A DNA stretch of 21,707 bases from a virus, in the IMG/VR virus record IMGVR_UViG_3300021093_000421, positions 1 to 21,707 of that record, one strand, 5' to 3'. Numbering within the stretch: position 1 is the stretch's first letter; every line of letters starts with the position of its first letter. A program made the position numbers and the translations under genes. The notes beneath the pieces were generated by a model. That model had not been told where the DNA came from and made no database searches. It saw nothing but the letters and a program-made list of their open reading frames with translations. Shown here piece after piece: positions 20,698 to 21,707 of the stretch.

Positions 20698-21663
20698 TCA
20701 CTCCATCACAAACAACTTGCTTGCGACGGCTTGAGGTTGAGCCTGGTTCAAAAGTCGCCAGGCATTTTGAGGATCACGAGCCATTTGCTCATTGAAGCCG
20801 CCCCAGAAATCGCCTTGTGCTTGAGGTGCGGCGGCGGCAGGAGGAGCGGGGAAATTGCCCAGTTGAGCCATTGCGTTGTTCAGCGGAGCGGTGGGATAGC
20901 CACGAGTCTCCAATTGAGCTTCGTTTTCGTACACAGGATAAGGGCCTTCGGGACCAAAGAACTTCAGCGTGTAATCGCTAAGAACGTCCGGGTTGGTCAG
21001 AATTTCGTTATAGGCCAGATTGTGCTGATGCTCATTAACAGCAAAATTTGCATAACGAGTAATCAGATCACTTGCGTTGTTTCCCCACGCGACGGCGCTG
21101 TCCACCAGGCTTTCCAGCTGCACTGCGTAATTGTTCAGCAGAGCCGGCGCTTCGATCCCGAACGCGTCCATCACCTGACGGCTTTCCTGGCTCATTCCCA
21201 CCAGGTCCGCGATTTGCTCCAAGGAGGGATTCGAGGAGGTTTGGGAATAGTTGGGCGAGGATTCCTGGCTGGGCGACCATGTCAGCGGAGCCGATTGAAA
21301 CGTACCCTGGCTGCTGGGCTGTCCGTAATTGGCCGGGGTAAACTGAGTCGTCGGTTGCGACGGTTGACCCTGGAACGGGGATTGCACTGGTGCGCTCAGC
21401 AGGTTCACCACCTTGTTGAACGCCGATTCCCAGGGATTGCTCGCCGCCGAATCCGGTTGGGATTGGGGGGCGTACTGAATAGGGGCTGATTGGTAGCTGG
21501 GGGCTGCCTGAGGTACCGCTTGGGGGTAGCTCGTACCCACCTGATACGGAGCCGGCGCTTGGGAGGGCACTGCCTGAGGAGCTGCCGCCACGTAATTGCT
21601 CGGGGCGACTGCCACTGGTGCTTGGCTCGTCTGTGGGATCGATTGGACGGTAGCGTCCTGCAT
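20698..21663 (-). CDS. Capsid scaffolding protein, 321 aa
   Basis: The ATG at 21663 has an excellent ribosome-binding site (AAGGAG, seven bases upstream). The first 150 residues are Pro, Gln, Ser and Ala rich and probably disordered. From about residue 150 the chain becomes helical (NPSLEQIADLVGMSQESRQV; LLNNYAVQLESLVDSAVAWG), with acidic patches, and it ends with FWGGFNEQMARDPQNAWRLL, a C-terminal helix of the kind scaffolds use to bind capsid subunits. The gene precedes the capsid gene, the normal order in tailed phages. No protease motif is visible, so it is a scaffold rather than a fused protease-scaffold. The assignment rests on place and composition. Confidence 0.75.
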   Translation of the reverse strand: MQDATVQSIPQTSQAPVAVAPSNYVAAAPQAVPSQAPAPYQVGTSYPQAVPQAAPSYQSAPIQYAPQSQPDSAASNPWESAFNKVVNLLSAPVQSPFQGQPSQPTTQFTPANYGQPSSQGTFQSAPLTWSPSQESSPNYSQTSSNPSLEQIADLVGMSQESRQVMDAFGIEAPALLNNYAVQLESLVDSAVAWGNNASDLITRYANFAVNEHQHNLAYNEILTNPDVLSDYTLKFFGPEGPYPVYENEAQLETRGYPTAPLNNAMAQLGNFPAPPAAAAPQAQGDFWGGFNEQMARDPQNAWRLLNQAQPQAVASKLFVME

Positions 21664-21707
21664 AACTCATCTCCTTTTGTAATGCTTCTAAAGTGCGATA
21701 CAGATAT

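Noticed and set aside
20731-21489. Plus-strand frame of 252 codons opposite the scaffold gene
   Set aside because: Shadow of a GC-rich gene with limited stops; its Arg/Leu/Gln-rich text has no recognisable domain.
21068-21670. Minus-strand 200-codon frame overlapping the scaffold start
   Set aside because: Gly/Ser/Pro-rich out-of-frame reading; the scaffold frame has the ideal ribosome-binding site and a helical C-terminus.

Overview
The window looks like part of the genome of a tailed double-stranded DNA phage (Caudoviricetes) of cyanobacteria. I see no host genes, rRNA or tRNA. Genes are packed tightly, with many ATGA or TAATG junctions and dedicated virion genes. The tail-fibre N-termini, small Lys/Arg-rich proteins and dCTP deaminase are of kinds I associate with cyanophages. 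The best host clue is a small gene (6240-6527, minus) matching the NblA phycobilisome-degradation adaptor family, so the host probably has phycobilisomes (Synechococcus-like) rather than being a typical Prochlorococcus.

Layout. Most of the window is one late region on the minus strand, read from right to left: scaffold (21663-20698), major capsid protein (MCP), a second abundant head protein (18560-17760), a helix-hairpin-helix protein, an M23-peptidase-like protein, a 153-aa and a 366-aa virion candidate, a GH104 transglycosylase, a 70-aa protein, and two structural proteins (13736-12954 and 12951-11389). After an accessory patch (degenerate tyrosine recombinase, excisionase-like HTH gene, HNH endonuclease; 10171-11275) it resumes with a very large AT-rich protein (806 aa), two small basic proteins, a GH24 lysozyme and the nblA-like gene. 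Plus-strand islands at 2505-4970 (HTH regulator, two unknowns, Dam-like protein, dCTP deaminase) and 5435-6189 (unknown, DUF3310) look like early or metabolic genes. At the left end lie tail-fibre genes with repeats, one cut by the window edge.

Main discovery. A group I intron interrupts the start of the MCP gene. The minus strand of about 19750-19990 carries P, Q, R and S elements with pairable P3, P4, P5, P6, P7, P8 and P9 helices, plus the extra P7.1/P7.2 hairpins typical of subgroup IA. The MCP frame is closed by a stop upstream of the intron 3' end, and no start with a ribosome-binding site precedes the remaining frame. A GGAGG plus GTG about 830 bp upstream could be a tiny first exon. 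A HNH homing endonuclease gene sits inside the intron on the opposite strand, and its 3' end may double as the guide sequence of the ribozyme.

Other points of interest are a C-terminal motif shared by two unrelated peptidoglycan hydrolases, hairpins placed on or beside start codons (lysozyme, HhH protein, MCP exon 1), a DUF3310 gene with a second copy of its last helix beyond its stop codon, and enzyme-like proteins missing catalytic residues. All calls rest on reading the sequence and on family knowledge; no database search was run.
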